From NCBI GenBank assembly GCA_031424915.1, contig JANPII010000155.1:1-6632 (forward strand): a DNA stretch of 6,632 nt, written 5' to 3'. This DNA comes from JANPII01 sp031424915. GTDB taxonomy: Bacteria > Pseudomonadota > Alphaproteobacteria > Rickettsiales > Midichloriaceae. Within the stretch, counting starts at the first letter, position 1. Every line of letters starts with the position of its first letter. Shown here piece after piece: positions 6,436 to 6,632 of this stretch. The notes beneath the pieces were generated by a model. The model searched no databases. It was not told the DNA's origin and saw only the letters and a list, made by a program, of their open reading frames with translations. Both the position numbers and the translations under genes were made by a program.

Positions 6436-6461
6436 ATGCGACATTTATGTAAATACCGCAT
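6436..6461. promoter_or_regulatory. Candidate upstream activator site for the sigma-54 promoter
   Basis: A 26-bp interrupted palindrome: ATGCGACATTTA (6436-6447), TG, TAAATACCGCAT (6450-6461). Ten of twelve positions pair, with the two mismatches side by side. Its centre lies about 127 bp upstream of the predicted fliK start, within the range where enhancer-binding activators of sigma-54 usually bind. The symmetry is seen; binding by an FlbD- or NtrC-type activator is inferred. Confidence 0.4.
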
Positions 6462-6560
6462 ACCTACCTTCACGGTCATCGGCTTTCCAGCCTGTACTGC
6501 TTTTCTTATGTACTATAAATACTCACACTATACAGATTCCATAAATATTCTAGCAGGGTA

Positions 6561-6600
6561 GCGGCTGCAAAGCCGCGTAGGGGGCGGCAATGAGCCCCCT
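6561..6600. repeat. Two tandem GC-rich hairpins
   Basis: GCGGCT (6561-6566) pairs perfectly with AGCCGC (6571-6576) around a GCAA tetraloop. Only 2 nt later AGGGGGC (6579-6585) pairs perfectly with GCCCCCT (6594-6600) around an 8-nt loop. The block is far richer in G+C than its surroundings. No T tract follows on either strand, so a simple intrinsic terminator is unlikely; a dispersed palindromic repeat or protein-binding site is more plausible. Confidence 0.55.
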
Positions 6601-6632
6601 GAAAATAATTCCTAAGAAACAACATAGTTGAC

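Larger units (their letters stand above)
6292..6632. other. Upstream region of fliK, no gene seen
   Basis: These 341 bases hold the sigma-54 promoter, the candidate activator palindrome and the tandem hairpins described separately. A 73-codon plus-strand frame at 6340-6561 lacks a ribosome binding site, starts on top of the -24 element and has no recognisable domain, so I treat it as spurious. A small GGCT-TTCC-AGCC hairpin at 6481-6492 is also present. The start of any gene further upstream is outside the window. Confidence 0.6.

Noticed and set aside
6340..6561. 73-codon plus-strand reading frame
   Set aside because: The start codon overlaps the sigma-54 -24 element, no ribosome binding site is present and the translation looks like no known protein.

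Overview
The window looks like part of the chromosome of an AT-rich, flagellated alphaproteobacterium, probably an intracellular or amoeba/protist-associated member of the Rickettsiales/Holosporales type. The grounds are the low G+C of the genes, the style of the 23S 3' end, the degenerate 'GTCGTTGCGAGC' palindromic repeat common between genes in such genomes, and hook genes under a sigma-54-type promoter. This assignment is inferred; the rRNA sequences would settle it.

Layout. (1) Positions 1-475 are the end of an rRNA operon: the 3' end of 23S rRNA with the sarcin-ricin loop, a spacer of about 80 nt, and a complete 5S rRNA closed by a long outer stem. (2) Positions 476-1001 hold no credible gene. 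They contain a decayed element with 23-nt inverted arms at 664-686 and 867-889. (3) A perfect-consensus sigma-70 promoter (TTGACA, 17 nt, TATAAT) at 1002-1030 precedes a hairpin-rich leader of about 98 nt and a membrane histidine kinase (1135-2700). The kinase resembles the autoinducer sensors CqsS/LqsS/LuxN and has no response regulator beside it. (4) A probable terminator (2735-2787) runs into a second near-consensus promoter (2786-2814). That promoter serves a 428-residue protein of unknown function (2847-4133) with a long soluble N-terminal part and a C-terminal pair of hydrophobic segments. (5) On the opposite strand, fliK (4897-6291) and flgD (4156-4881) form a tight two-gene operon for flagellar hook assembly. 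(6) Upstream of fliK are a -24/-12 sigma-54 promoter (6333-6347), a 26-bp imperfect palindrome about 127 bp upstream of the predicted transcription start, and, near the window end, two tandem GC-rich hairpins.

How the genes work together. FliK measures the hook and switches export specificity, and FlgD caps the growing hook, so fliK-flgD is one functional unit. Sigma-54 control matches the middle-to-late flagellar gene classes of other alphaproteobacteria. The kinase and the unknown protein each have their own sigma-70-type promoter and converge on the hook operon; nothing in the sequence ties them to motility. The clearest unusual points are the well-formed sigma-54 promoter with a candidate activator site, the orphan autoinducer-type kinase, and the unrecognised membrane-hairpin protein. 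I found no CRISPR array, complete insertion sequence or tRNA, and no clearly new multi-gene system.
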